DNA from: Tsukamurella sp040611135
Lineage (GTDB): Bacteria; Actinomycetota; Actinomycetes; Mycobacteriales; Mycobacteriaceae
Length of the DNA: 64,000 nucleotides
Direction of reading: 5' to 3'
Assembly: GCF_040611135.1 (NCBI RefSeq)
Contig: NZ_JBEXNL010000003.1
Span: 124,001-188,000, forward strand
Part shown: piece by piece, positions 42,964 to 51,660 of the stretch
How positions within the stretch are numbered: position 1 is the stretch's first letter
Layout: each line of letters begins with the position of its first letter
The notes under the pieces: generated by a model
Databases searched by the model: none
Seen by the model: the letters and a program-made list of their open reading frames with translations, nothing else
What the model was told of the DNA's origin: nothing
Position numbers and translations under genes: made by a program

Positions 42964-43173
42964 GCGCTCCACCCTATCGGTCGAGGTCGACGGTGCCCTT
43001 CCCGCTCGGCCGAGAGTCGATTCCGGCGCGGATGAGATGCCCCTGCTGCAGTGCTGAGCTGGGGGAATGAAGTGCCCGGACGGGCGGTCCGGCTCTTCGT
43101 TAACGGTCGCATCGATATCGGCGATGACAGTGGGAGGACCCGCACGCGCGGGATCGCACGGGGAGGGATCGGC

Positions 43174-43716
43174 ATGAGGACCACCACGAAGGTCGCCGGC
43201 GTGGTGCTGTTCGCCACGCTGGCGATGGCGGGTTGTACGGACCGGTCACCGTCCCCGGGGCCGACGGTGATCGTCACCGCGGTGCCGAGCGCGAACCCGG
43301 GCGGGCGGAGCGCGGGTCCGTCCGCCGTCGAACCGCGGACGCCCACGGTGACCGGGCCCGGGCGGACGGCAGCCCCGGCGCTGTTGCCGCTGCGTGACGG
43401 GGTGGTTCGAGTGACTACCGAGTCCGGCACGACGAGCTGCAACGTTCGAGCGCAGTTCGTCGAGTGCCAGTCGGCGGAGTTCGCCGCGCACCGGAGGACC
43501 GCAGACGGGCGGCCGGCATCCGGATTCCGTTACACCGCTGGGGCGCTCGAGTGGTACTACGGCAACATGTCGGTCGCGACCCCGCCCGTCACGATCGCCT
43601 ACGGCCGTACGTACACGGCGGCGGGGTGGACGATCACCGCGGCATGTGACGCGACGGTCTTTCGCCGCGGTGGCCACGGTGTACGGGTGGATGTCGCGAA
43701 CACCACCGTGTTCTGA
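43174..43716 (+). CDS. Small secreted lipoprotein of unknown function
   Basis: The 180-residue protein has a signal peptide ending in lipobox LAMAGC (Cys21), a Pro/Ser/Gly/Thr-rich linker (about 25-70) and a compact C-terminal domain with VTTESGTTSCNVRAQFVECQ (about 81-100) and WTITAACDATVFR. The three later cysteines could form a disulfide. GGGAGGG lies 6 nt before the ATG at 43174; the frame is open further upstream but that part is not needed. I recognise no named family. It lies between the GT87 gene and the carboxylase operon and has no evident link to either. Confidence 0.8.
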   Translation: MRTTTKVAGVVLFATLAMAGCTDRSPSPGPTVIVTAVPSANPGGRSAGPSAVEPRTPTVTGPGRTAAPALLPLRDGVVRVTTESGTTSCNVRAQFVECQSAEFAAHRRTADGRPASGFRYTAGALEWYYGNMSVATPPVTIAYGRTYTAAGWTITAACDATVFRRGGHGVRVDVANTTVF

Positions 43717-43835
43717 GGCTCGCCGCCCCGCGCGTGCTGCGCAGGCCCTCATGACGCCCGCGTCCGGGCGGCGATGTCCATCCACGGCCCCGTGGGGCCC
43801 GAAATCCTCGCCGCCGGTACCGCTGTCCGGAGGTC

Positions 43836-43867
43836 GCCACTCCGACGGGTGGTGTGGGCCGCACCAC
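43836..43867 (+). promoter_or_regulatory. Candidate LuxR-regulator operator upstream of the carboxylase operon
   Basis: GCCACTCCGACGGGTGGTG (43836-43854) is a near-palindrome (CCACTC/GGGTGG arms around CGAC) and is identical over all 19 bases to the site at 54421-54439. It lies 95 bp upstream of the first carboxylase gene. A second dyad, GTGGTG-7-CACCAC (43849-43867), overlaps its right half. The remaining 232-bp gap between the lipoprotein and the operon shows no gene; GAGGAGG lies just before the start codon at 43949. Confidence 0.7.
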
Positions 43868-43948
43868 ATCGATAGCACTCTGTGAGTCGTATCACGATGC
43901 GGTCGAGTCCTCGCCGCATCCACCGGACGATTCGACGAGGAGGCCCTC

Positions 43949-45871
43949 ATGGGGCGACTGATCAACATCGATAACGGGGGAACGCTCACGGACATCTGTG
44001 TGATCGACGGCGACGCCATTCGGCGCACCAAGACGCTCACCACGCCCCACGATCTTTCGCGCTGCTTCGTCGAGGGGCTCCGCGAGGCGTCGAAGCTGGT
44101 GTACGGCGAGGTGGACCTCCAGTCGCTGTTGGCGACGACCGACAGCATTCGGTACTCGACCACACAGGGCACCAACGCGATCGTCGAGAAGAAGGGGCCC
44201 AGGATCGGTGTGGTGCTGTCCGGTGAGGTGACGGCCGAGGATCTCGCGGAGGGGCCGGCTCGTGACTTCTGGGACGTCCTCGTCGGTGAGCGGGTCGTAC
44301 GGATCGACCTGGCGGGCGATCTGCAGGCGGAGGTCGTCGCGGCGATCAACCACCTGACCTCGCGCGGTGCCAGTCGCGTCGTCGTCATCCACGGCGGGGA
44401 GGACCGCGCGGCGGTGGAGTCCGGCATCCGCGCCGTCGCGTCGGTCAAGTTCCCCAAGCACCTCCTGGGAGCGGTGCCGGTTCTGTACTCGCACGAGGTC
44501 GCGGACGATTCCAACGATGCGCGCCGCGCCTGGACCGCGGTGTTCAACGCGTTCCTGCACCCCGCCATGGAGAAGTTCCTCTACAACGCCGAGCACCACC
44601 TCCGCGCGAACAAGAACCAGAGGCCGCTGCGCATCTTCCGGAACGACGGATTGTCCGCGCGCGTCGCGAAGACGACGGCGATCAAGACCTACAGCTCCGG
44701 CCCGCGTGGCGGCATCGAGGGGATCAAGGCCGTCGCCGCGCACTACGGATTCGATCACGTGGTCTCGATGGACGTCGGGGGAACTACCACGGACCTCGCG
44801 GAACTCAAGAACGGCGCGGCGCGCACGGACCACTACGGGCTCATCCACGGCATCGCGACCAGCTTTCCGCTCAGCGAAGGCGAAAGCCTCGGCGTCGGCG
44901 GCAGTTCGGTGATCCGGGCGGTGGACGGCGCCATCGCGGTCGGCCCGGAGTCGGTCGGCAGTGCACCGGGGCCGGCCTGCTTCGGACTCGGCGGTGACCG
45001 GGCCACGATCACCGATGCCGCGGTGGCGAGTGGCCTGATCGATCCGGCGACCTTCTTCAGCGGCAATCTGGCGCTCGATCGGGACCGCGCGGTGGCGGCG
45101 ATCATGGAGCACGTCGGAACGCCTCTCGGGCTCACGCTGGAGCAGGCGATCGCCGCCATGCAGGAGGCGTGGGTGGCGAAGATCGCCGACGGACTCAACG
45201 ACTTCGCGCACCTCAGTGAGTCGACGACCCTCGCGGCATTCGGCGGCGGAGGGCCCCTTCTCGCGTGCCAGGTGGCCGACGCAGTGGGGCTGAACGAGGT
45301 CTTCATCCCCGGTCTGGCGCCGGTGTTCTCGGCGTTCGGACTCGGGTTCTCCGACATCGGCCACCGGTACGAGACCCTGGTGGACGACGCTGCCGCGGTC
45401 CCCGCCGCGCTCGCAGAGATCCTCGAGGCGGCCAAGCGCGACATGTTCGCCGAGGGCGCCGATCTGGCCGACTGCACCGTCTCCGTGACGCTGCGGATCG
45501 AGAACGACGGTGCGGTCACCGAGCACGATCTCGGCGATGGCTCCGGAACTGCCGACTACCCGGCGGCCCCCGGCGACGAGGCCACCCTGGCGGTCTCCGT
45601 CGTATCCGTGGCGCCCCACCCCGTCCTGAGCGGTCGACTCGGCGTGGAGATCCCGGCGGGCACGCCGCGCGCGGTCGCGGCGGGTACCCGGAAGGTGCTT
45701 CGCGACGGTCAGGAGATCGATGCGCCGCTGTACCGCGTCGAGGACCAGGTCGGTGCGGTGTACGCCGCTGGTCCGGCGGTGTTGGAGGACGAGTTCTTCA
45801 CGTGCCGGATCGACCCGCTGTGGCAGTTCCAGATCAATGAGAACGGCGACATTCTGCTCTCCCGTCAGTAA
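43949..45871 (+). CDS. Ketone carboxylase subunit, ApcA-like (hydantoinase/oxoprolinase A family)
   Basis: The 640-residue protein begins MGRLINIDNGGTLTDICVID. The IDNGGTLTD phosphate-loop variant distinguishes ApcA-type subunits of acetophenone carboxylase from the IDxGGTFTD of ordinary oxoprolinases. Other family segments are TTQGTNAIVEKKGPRIGVVL (about 70-89), SSGPRGGIEG (about 250-259), SMDVGGTTTDLAEL (about 273-286) and GPACFGLGG (about 343-351). The mass (about 68 kDa) is like that of ApcA. It should bind ATP and help phosphorylate bicarbonate or the substrate enol. GAGGAGG lies before the ATG. It is the first of five genes in the order A-B-C-D-E. The substrate may be acetone, butanone or an aryl ketone. 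Confidence 0.85.
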   Translation: MGRLINIDNGGTLTDICVIDGDAIRRTKTLTTPHDLSRCFVEGLREASKLVYGEVDLQSLLATTDSIRYSTTQGTNAIVEKKGPRIGVVLSGEVTAEDLAEGPARDFWDVLVGERVVRIDLAGDLQAEVVAAINHLTSRGASRVVVIHGGEDRAAVESGIRAVASVKFPKHLLGAVPVLYSHEVADDSNDARRAWTAVFNAFLHPAMEKFLYNAEHHLRANKNQRPLRIFRNDGLSARVAKTTAIKTYSSGPRGGIEGIKAVAAHYGFDHVVSMDVGGTTTDLAELKNGAARTDHYGLIHGIATSFPLSEGESLGVGGSSVIRAVDGAIAVGPESVGSAPGPACFGLGGDRATITDAAVASGLIDPATFFSGNLALDRDRAVAAIMEHVGTPLGLTLEQAIAAMQEAWVAKIADGLNDFAHLSESTTLAAFGGGGPLLACQVADAVGLNEVFIPGLAPVFSAFGLGFSDIGHRYETLVDDAAAVPAALAEILEAAKRDMFAEGADLADCTVSVTLRIENDGAVTEHDLGDGSGTADYPAAPGDEATLAVSVVSVAPHPVLSGRLGVEIPAGTPRAVAAGTRKVLRDGQEIDAPLYRVEDQVGAVYAAGPAVLEDEFFTCRIDPLWQFQINENGDILLSRQ

Positions 45872-45922
45872 GCGGATTGCTCCTTCTCCTATCAACGATT
45901 GAACCGAAACACGAGGATCACC

Positions 45923-46306
45923 ATGAAGAAAGTCCTAGTCACCGAGAACCTCCGCATCGACCTCGACGCGGAGTCCTGGGAATGTCGGGGTTGCGACGCT
46001 GAGCTGATCTCCGCGCGGGAGAACTACAAGCGTGGCCTGCTCGTCTACGACCGTGACCCGCGGGAGATCCACCAACCTCTGCTCGATCCGGAGATGTACG
46101 AGTTCACCTTCGCTCCGGATCCGACGTGGTGCCGCATCCTCGAGTACTACTGCCCGACGTGCGGGCTACTGGTGGAGGCGGAGTACTTGCCGCCGGGCCA
46201 CCCGCCCACGCACGACATCGAGTTCGACATCGACGCGCTCAAGGCCCGGTGGCGCGACGTCGAGGTCACCGAGCACCCCCACGCCCGCCCCGGAGAGGAA
46301 TTCTGA
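45923..46306 (+). CDS. Ketone carboxylase small subunit, ApcB/AcxC-like
   Basis: The 127-residue (about 15 kDa) protein matches the acetone/acetophenone carboxylase gamma/ApcB family. It has five cysteines, C21xxC24 and C70..C77xxC80, consistent with a structural zinc. Typical segments are SARENYKRGLLVYDRDPREI near residues 30-49 and FAPDPTWCRILEYYCPTCG near 63-81. The ATG at 45923 is preferred over a TTG at 45899 because GAGGA lies 6 nt before it and the N-terminus then matches family length. It lies between the two large hydantoinase A-like genes, exactly where apcB lies in Aromatoleum. Confidence 0.88.
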   Translation: MKKVLVTENLRIDLDAESWECRGCDAELISARENYKRGLLVYDRDPREIHQPLLDPEMYEFTFAPDPTWCRILEYYCPTCGLLVEAEYLPPGHPPTHDIEFDIDALKARWRDVEVTEHPHARPGEEF

Positions 46307-46307
46307 C

Positions 46308-48440
46308 ATGCGTCGAGTATCGGTAGACATCGGCGGAACCTTCACCGATTGTTTCGTCGTCTGGGACGAGCACACTCTTCTCCAGAAGTCGCTGACCACC
46401 CACCAGAACCTCGCACTCGGCTTCAACGACGCGCTCGCGACGGCGTGCAAGGAGCTCGACCTCACGACCCGCGAGCTCCTTTCGGGCGTTGATTCGGTCC
46501 GCTACGCGACCACTCTCGGCACCAATGCGCTGATCGAGCGCAAGGGGCCGCGCGTCGGCCTGCTGACCACCGCGGGGTTCCGCGCGTCGGTGCCGCTGGC
46601 CCGGGCGAAGGGCTACGGCGTCGGCCTCGACTGGAAGTCGCTGCTCGACATCCCGAACGCTGAACGGCCCGACGCGATCGTGCCGATCCCCCTCATCCGT
46701 GAGGTCAACGAGCGGGTGGATTTCGAGGGTGATGTCCTGCTCACGCTGAACGAGAATCGAGTCCGGGATGCGCTGCGCGAGCTGATCGACCGGGGCGCGG
46801 AGACCATCGTCGTCTGCCTGGCGAACAGCGTCGTCAACCCCGCCCATGAGCTCCGCGTCCGGGAGATCTTCCTCGAGGAGTACCCGGGCCACCTGCTGGG
46901 TGCCGTCCCGATGCTGCTGTCCCACCAGGTCAGCGGGCGCAAGGGAGAGTACACCCGGGCGACGTCGACCATCATGGACGGCTTCCTGCACAGCCCGATG
47001 TACCACGGCCTGGGCAGCCTCGAGCTGCACCTGCGGGAGGAGGGCTACGAGAAGCCGATGCTGGTGATCCACAACTCCGGCGGCATGGCGCAGCTCAACT
47101 CCACCGACGCACTCCAGACCGTGCACTCGGGGCCGGTCGCCGGCATCGGCGCCTCCGAGGCGCTGGCGAAGAAGACCGGCATCGGCAACGTGGTGGCCAC
47201 GGACATGGGTGGTACCAGCTTCGACATCGGCATCGTCGTCGAGGGCGGCGTCAAGCACTACGACTTCGAGCCGGTCATCGAGCGCTGGATGGTGAGCATT
47301 CCGATGGTTCACCTGGTGACCCTCGGAGCGGGCGGCGGGTCGATCTGCAGCTACGACCCGGTCTTCAAGACGGTGGCGGTCGGTCCCGAGAGCGCGGGCT
47401 CCGACCCCGGCCCGGCGTGCTACGACCGCGGCGGCCTGCGGCCGACCGTCACCGACTCGGATCTGCTCCTCGGCTACCTCGATCCGGAGAACTACGCCGG
47501 CGGCAAGATCGCTCTCAACCGCCGTCGGAGCAAGCGGGCGGTGGAGGACGAGTTGTGCGACGACCTCGATCTCGACGTGACCGAGGCCGCCAAGCTGATC
47601 AAGCGGACGGTCGACGCCAACATGGCCAACGGCATCGCCACCGAGCTGCGGGTCCGCGGGCACGAACCCGCCGATTTCACCGTCCTCGCCTACGGCGGCA
47701 ACGGCCCGCTCCACGGATGCGGGATCGCCACGGCTCTGGGTACCGACCGGGTGCTGTGCCCGCCGCACGCGCCGATCTTCTCGGCGGTCGGTGCGGGCGA
47801 CATGAACCAGATGCACATTCACGAGGCCAACGCGTGGATCGTGCTGTTCGACCCGACGAGCGCGTACTTCATGAGTGAGTACACCGATTTCAACAGTCAG
47901 GTCGAAGAGCTGGAGGCCCGCGGGCGCGCGGATCTCGAGCGGCAGGGGATCGACGGCTCGCTGGTCAAGCACCGGCTGGAACTGGACATGCGATACGGGA
48001 ACCAGCGCGTGCAGACATCGGTCCAGGCCGAGAGCAACCGGATCAACTCGCAGAAGGACGTGCTCGACCTCATAAGTACCTTCGATCGGCGGTACGCGGA
48101 GCGGTTCGGCGAGGGAAGCCAGGCCACCGCGACCGGCGTGCGCATCAACACCGTGCGCGTGCTGTCCTGGGTCGAGACGCCGGGTGTCCAGTTCGAGGAT
48201 CTGACCCCGCTCGAGAACGGGACCACCCCCGAGCCGGTCGGCACTCGTGAGTGCCATTTCGTGGGTGTCGACGGTCCCGTCGAGACCACCATCTACGACG
48301 AGGCGGCCCTCACCCCCGGCACCGACATCACCGGGCCCGCAGTGGTCGAGACGGAGGCGACGACGTACCTCGTGGAGCCCGGTTGGCGGTACCAGGCCGT
48401 GGCCGGTCGTGCGGCGTGGATGACCCGGATCTCGAACTGA
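46308..48440 (+). CDS. Ketone carboxylase subunit, ApcC-like (hydantoinase/oxoprolinase A family)
   Basis: The 710-residue protein is a full hydantoinase/oxoprolinase A protein. It has VDIGGTFTDCFVVWDE (about 6-21), TTLGTNALIERKGPRVGLLT (about 67-86), NSGGMAQLNSTDALQTVHSG (about 259-278), VATDMGGTSFDIGIV and AVGPESAGSDPGPACYDRGG (about 364-383). It is a paralogue of the first subunit but keeps the standard DxGGTFTD loop. The mass, about 77 kDa, is somewhat below the 87 kDa known for ApcC. ATG 46308 lies 1 bp after the small-subunit stop, with GGAGAGG upstream. The presence of two such subunits separates this enzyme from three-subunit acetone carboxylase (AcxABC). Confidence 0.88.
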   Translation: MRRVSVDIGGTFTDCFVVWDEHTLLQKSLTTHQNLALGFNDALATACKELDLTTRELLSGVDSVRYATTLGTNALIERKGPRVGLLTTAGFRASVPLARAKGYGVGLDWKSLLDIPNAERPDAIVPIPLIREVNERVDFEGDVLLTLNENRVRDALRELIDRGAETIVVCLANSVVNPAHELRVREIFLEEYPGHLLGAVPMLLSHQVSGRKGEYTRATSTIMDGFLHSPMYHGLGSLELHLREEGYEKPMLVIHNSGGMAQLNSTDALQTVHSGPVAGIGASEALAKKTGIGNVVATDMGGTSFDIGIVVEGGVKHYDFEPVIERWMVSIPMVHLVTLGAGGGSICSYDPVFKTVAVGPESAGSDPGPACYDRGGLRPTVTDSDLLLGYLDPENYAGGKIALNRRRSKRAVEDELCDDLDLDVTEAAKLIKRTVDANMANGIATELRVRGHEPADFTVLAYGGNGPLHGCGIATALGTDRVLCPPHAPIFSAVGAGDMNQMHIHEANAWIVLFDPTSAYFMSEYTDFNSQVEELEARGRADLERQGIDGSLVKHRLELDMRYGNQRVQTSVQAESNRINSQKDVLDLISTFDRRYAERFGEGSQATATGVRINTVRVLSWVETPGVQFEDLTPLENGTTPEPVGTRECHFVGVDGPVETTIYDEAALTPGTDITGPAVVETEATTYLVEPGWRYQAVAGRAAWMTRISN

Positions 48441-48476
48441 TCTTCGGCACTCGAACCAGACTTGAAAGAAGGAAAC

Positions 48477-50735
48477 ATGTGCGAGAACACCACACTGAGC
48501 GCTGAGGACCAGGCGCTTCGGGACGAATTCCTTGCCGGCAACGTCCTCTTCCACGGTCCCGACCCGGAGATCTTCCGCAATCATCGGATCGAAGGACGGT
48601 CCGAGCGGGAGACCCGGGTCCTCGGCGAGGACGGGATCGACCCGCACCTCGTCAACCAGATCCGTGGCCGGATCATGGCCGCACTCGACGAGTCGAACAC
48701 CATGATCGAGCAGATGGGAGCGGCCCCCGGCGCCAAGTGGGGCGACCTCGTCGCGGCGATCTTCACCGCGTCCGGTGACCTGTCGATGATCGCACCGAAG
48801 GGCGTCGTCGGATTCGCCGGTTGCTGCCACTATCCGATCAAGTACATCCTGCGCACCTGGGCGGACGAGCCGACCGTCGGCATCAACGACGGTGACGGCT
48901 TCATCCACAACGACGCGCGATTCGGCGGAATCCACAACACCGATCAGTCGACCATCATGCCGCTGTACCACAAGGGCGAGCTGGTCGCGTGGCTCTCTGC
49001 GACGATCCACGAGGGCGAGAACGGCTCGATCGAGCCCGGTGGCATGCCGGCGGCCGCGGAGAGCAAGTTCGACGAGGGGCTCAAGATGCCCCCGTTCAAG
49101 GTGATCGAGAACTTCAAGATCCGCCGCGATCTCCAGACCTTCCTGCAGAACTCGGTGCGCGACCCGAAGTTGCAGTACGAGGACATGTCGGTCAAGCTGC
49201 ACTCGCTGCTGCGGCTGCGCAAGCGCATCGAATCGGTGCTGGACGAGTTCGGTCCCGACGCGTTGATCGGCACCATGCGTCAGCACATCGAAGGGGTGGA
49301 GACCGAGGTCCGCCGGCGCATCGGCGAGCTCCCCGACGGCACGACGCGAGTCACCGGATTCTGCGACTCGACGCTCCGCGAGAACGTTCTGATCCGGATC
49401 AACTGCGCGATCACGGTCGAGGGCGATGAGATGACGATGGACTTCCGGGGCACCTCGCCGGAGTTCCTGAACCGGTCGATCAACACGAGTCAGGGCTCGA
49501 TGAAGACGATGCTGATGTCGGGCTTCCTGCAGAACATCTGGCCCGACCTGCCGCAGACGCAGGCGGTGTTCACGCCCCTGAACTTCGTCTGGGACGAGAA
49601 CTCCCTCGTCAACGCGTCGTTCGTCACCCCGCAGGCGATGAGCCTCATCCCGCTGTTCAAGGCGATGACCTTCCCCGTGATCCCCATGGCGAAGTTCATC
49701 TACCAGCTCCCGAAGCAGTACACGTCGATCCTGGCCTCGCAGTACGACCAGCCCGCCACGATGATCTACGGCGGCCTCACCCAGCACGGGCAGGAGGTCG
49801 GCAACTTCTGCGCCGACATCAACGGCGCCGGCCAGGGCGGACGCTACAACCGGGACGGCGAGCACTCGGTGTCCCCGCCGTTCGCGGCGTACTGCGACAT
49901 CGGTGAGATGGAACTGGCGGAGGAGGAACTGCCGATCGTGCGCCTGGGCGCGTTCACCCTCGCCAAGGACCGGATCGGGTTCGGCAAGTACCGCGGCGGC
50001 CTCGGATACGAACAGATCGCGACCTCGCAGAAGACGGACTTCTGGGGATTCATGTTCGGCTGCACCGGTTCGAAGTTCTCTGCGCTGCAGGGGCTGTTCG
50101 GGGGATACGGCACGCCCGCGTACCCGCTGTGCCGCGTCGAGGGCATCGACGTCCTGGACCAGCTGGCGCAGAATCCGGACAACGCGAACTTCGACATCGT
50201 CGACATCATGAACCGCCGGCCCTTCGAGGGTGGCAAGTACTCCACGGCGCCGATGGCGCAGACCTTCAAGCTGGTGCAGCGCGGAGAGCTGAACATGATG
50301 TGCCAGGGCGGCGGAGCCGGCTACGGGGATGTCCTGGAGCGGGATCCGGAGCTGGTGATCAAGGACATCGAGGAGGATCTCCTTTCGGTCGGGGTCGCGC
50401 AGACCGTCTACCAGGTCGTCGTCGATCCCGCGACGGGGATCCTCGACGAGGCCGCGACCGACGAGGCACGTGCTGCGGAGCGCCGGGCGCGCATCGCGCG
50501 CGGGGTGCCGTACGACGAGTTCGTGGAGCAGTGGGTCACTGCGGAACCGCCCGAGCACCTGCCCTACTTCGGCGCGTGGGGGGCCTCGTCGGTCGTGTAC
50601 GGCAGTTCCATGGGGCAGCGCGTGGCGATGCCGGGTGACGCGTTGCAGAGCATGATGATGCCGAACCCGAAGGACGTCGAGATCGCGCGGCTCGAGGGTG
50701 AGCTCGCGGCGCTGCGCGCGCAGGACAGGGGCTGA
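48477..50735 (+). CDS. Ketone carboxylase subunit, ApcD/AcxB-like (hydantoinase B family)
   Basis: The 752-residue protein is a hydantoinase B/HyuB-type protein. Recognisable segments are MIAPKGVVGFAGCCHYPIKY (about 104-123), FIHNDARFGGIHNTDQ (about 142-157), GDEMTMDFRGTSPEFLNRSI (about 317-336) and GGGAGYGDVLERDPELV (about 611-627). By homology to the acetone carboxylase alpha subunit it should hold the metal centre and the carboxylation site. AAGGA lies 4 nt before ATG 48477; an upstream TTG at 48462 is less likely. The 36-bp gap to the previous gene has no terminator. It ends 4 bp before the last gene of the operon. Confidence 0.88.
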   Translation: MCENTTLSAEDQALRDEFLAGNVLFHGPDPEIFRNHRIEGRSERETRVLGEDGIDPHLVNQIRGRIMAALDESNTMIEQMGAAPGAKWGDLVAAIFTASGDLSMIAPKGVVGFAGCCHYPIKYILRTWADEPTVGINDGDGFIHNDARFGGIHNTDQSTIMPLYHKGELVAWLSATIHEGENGSIEPGGMPAAAESKFDEGLKMPPFKVIENFKIRRDLQTFLQNSVRDPKLQYEDMSVKLHSLLRLRKRIESVLDEFGPDALIGTMRQHIEGVETEVRRRIGELPDGTTRVTGFCDSTLRENVLIRINCAITVEGDEMTMDFRGTSPEFLNRSINTSQGSMKTMLMSGFLQNIWPDLPQTQAVFTPLNFVWDENSLVNASFVTPQAMSLIPLFKAMTFPVIPMAKFIYQLPKQYTSILASQYDQPATMIYGGLTQHGQEVGNFCADINGAGQGGRYNRDGEHSVSPPFAAYCDIGEMELAEEELPIVRLGAFTLAKDRIGFGKYRGGLGYEQIATSQKTDFWGFMFGCTGSKFSALQGLFGGYGTPAYPLCRVEGIDVLDQLAQNPDNANFDIVDIMNRRPFEGGKYSTAPMAQTFKLVQRGELNMMCQGGGAGYGDVLERDPELVIKDIEEDLLSVGVAQTVYQVVVDPATGILDEAATDEARAAERRARIARGVPYDEFVEQWVTAEPPEHLPYFGAWGASSVVYGSSMGQRVAMPGDALQSMMMPNPKDVEIARLEGELAALRAQDRG

Positions 50736-50739
50736 GACG

Positions 50740-51576
50740 ATGACCTTGGCGGCGGCCCTCGCCGGCGAGCGGGCGGACGCGGTCTGGTTCGCCTACACCG
50801 ATTACGTCACCGAGCTGCTCGGAGAACCGGTGCCGTGGCTCGACGTCGACGGCGTGGTCGCCTGGCACCGCCGGGCGACGGGTCTCATCGACTCCGCCGT
50901 CGTCGAGGTCGACGGTGCCGCGGTCCTCGCGACCTGGATCGGGGCGCACCCGGACCTGGTCAGCGAGATGGCGGAACGCACACGGCCGACGGCGCCGCTC
51001 CGGACGCTGTTCGCCGACGAGGGGCTGCGCGTCCTGCTCGCCGATCTCGTCGGGTCGCTGAAATCGGCGCTCGGCGGCAGGAGCGTTGCGCTGGTCCTCG
51101 GAGCGCCGGAATCGATGGCCGCCCTGGCGTATCGCAGCGCGTTCGACGGCGTGGAGCCGGAGTGGGATGAGGACGACGTCGACTCGGCGGCGGTGTACAC
51201 GGCGGATCTGCTTCGGACGCTGTCCGAGAGCGGACTCGACGCGCTGGTGATCGGCGAGTCCGATTCGGGTGAGCCGCTCACCGCGGACCGGGTCGAGTTG
51301 TACGGGCCGATCCACAATGTCGCCGCGCACTACCGCTGGGCGTTCGGACTGGTCGCGCGTTCGGTTCCCGCGGATCTTCCGGCCTCCCGGGCACCCCGCT
51401 TCTGGGTGACGGGCCGGGAGGTCGACGGCGTGGCGACGGCGGTGCTGATCGACGAGGGGTTCTGGGACGGGGACCCGCCCGCGGAGCGGCCGGCCAGGGG
51501 TGTGCTTCTGGCGCGTGTGCCGGCTCGCGCGCAACCCGAGCGCGTCCTGGAGCGGGTGCGCGTGCTGACGGCCTGA
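50740..51576 (+). CDS. Probable ApcE-like accessory subunit of ketone carboxylase
   Basis: The 278-residue (about 29 kDa) protein belongs to no widespread family that I can recognise from sequence alone. It starts MTLAAALAGERADAVWFAYT, has ADLVGSLKSALGGRSVALVL near residues 103-122, and ends in a short basic-acidic helix (PERVLERVRVLTA). Its place directly after the hydB-like gene and its size match ApcE, the loosely bound fifth subunit of acetophenone carboxylase, so that name is proposed by position. The ATG at 50740 follows the upstream stop by 4 bp. The 84-bp gap after it leads to the LuxR gene without a hairpin. Confidence 0.6.
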   Translation: MTLAAALAGERADAVWFAYTDYVTELLGEPVPWLDVDGVVAWHRRATGLIDSAVVEVDGAAVLATWIGAHPDLVSEMAERTRPTAPLRTLFADEGLRVLLADLVGSLKSALGGRSVALVLGAPESMAALAYRSAFDGVEPEWDEDDVDSAAVYTADLLRTLSESGLDALVIGESDSGEPLTADRVELYGPIHNVAAHYRWAFGLVARSVPADLPASRAPRFWVTGREVDGVATAVLIDEGFWDGDPPAERPARGVLLARVPARAQPERVLERVRVLTA

Positions 51577-51660
51577 TCGCCGGAGGCTGCCCTGAGAGCG
51601 TGGGGGAGTGCGACCTAACCTTGTCCCGTGTCCGATGCCGTCGATGTGAATGAGTGGTGA

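Noticed and set aside
46266..50558. A 1430-codon minus-strand open frame opposite the carboxylase genes
   Set aside because: It lies wholly opposite well-recognised hydantoinase-family genes, has no family resemblance and the composition of a shadow frame.
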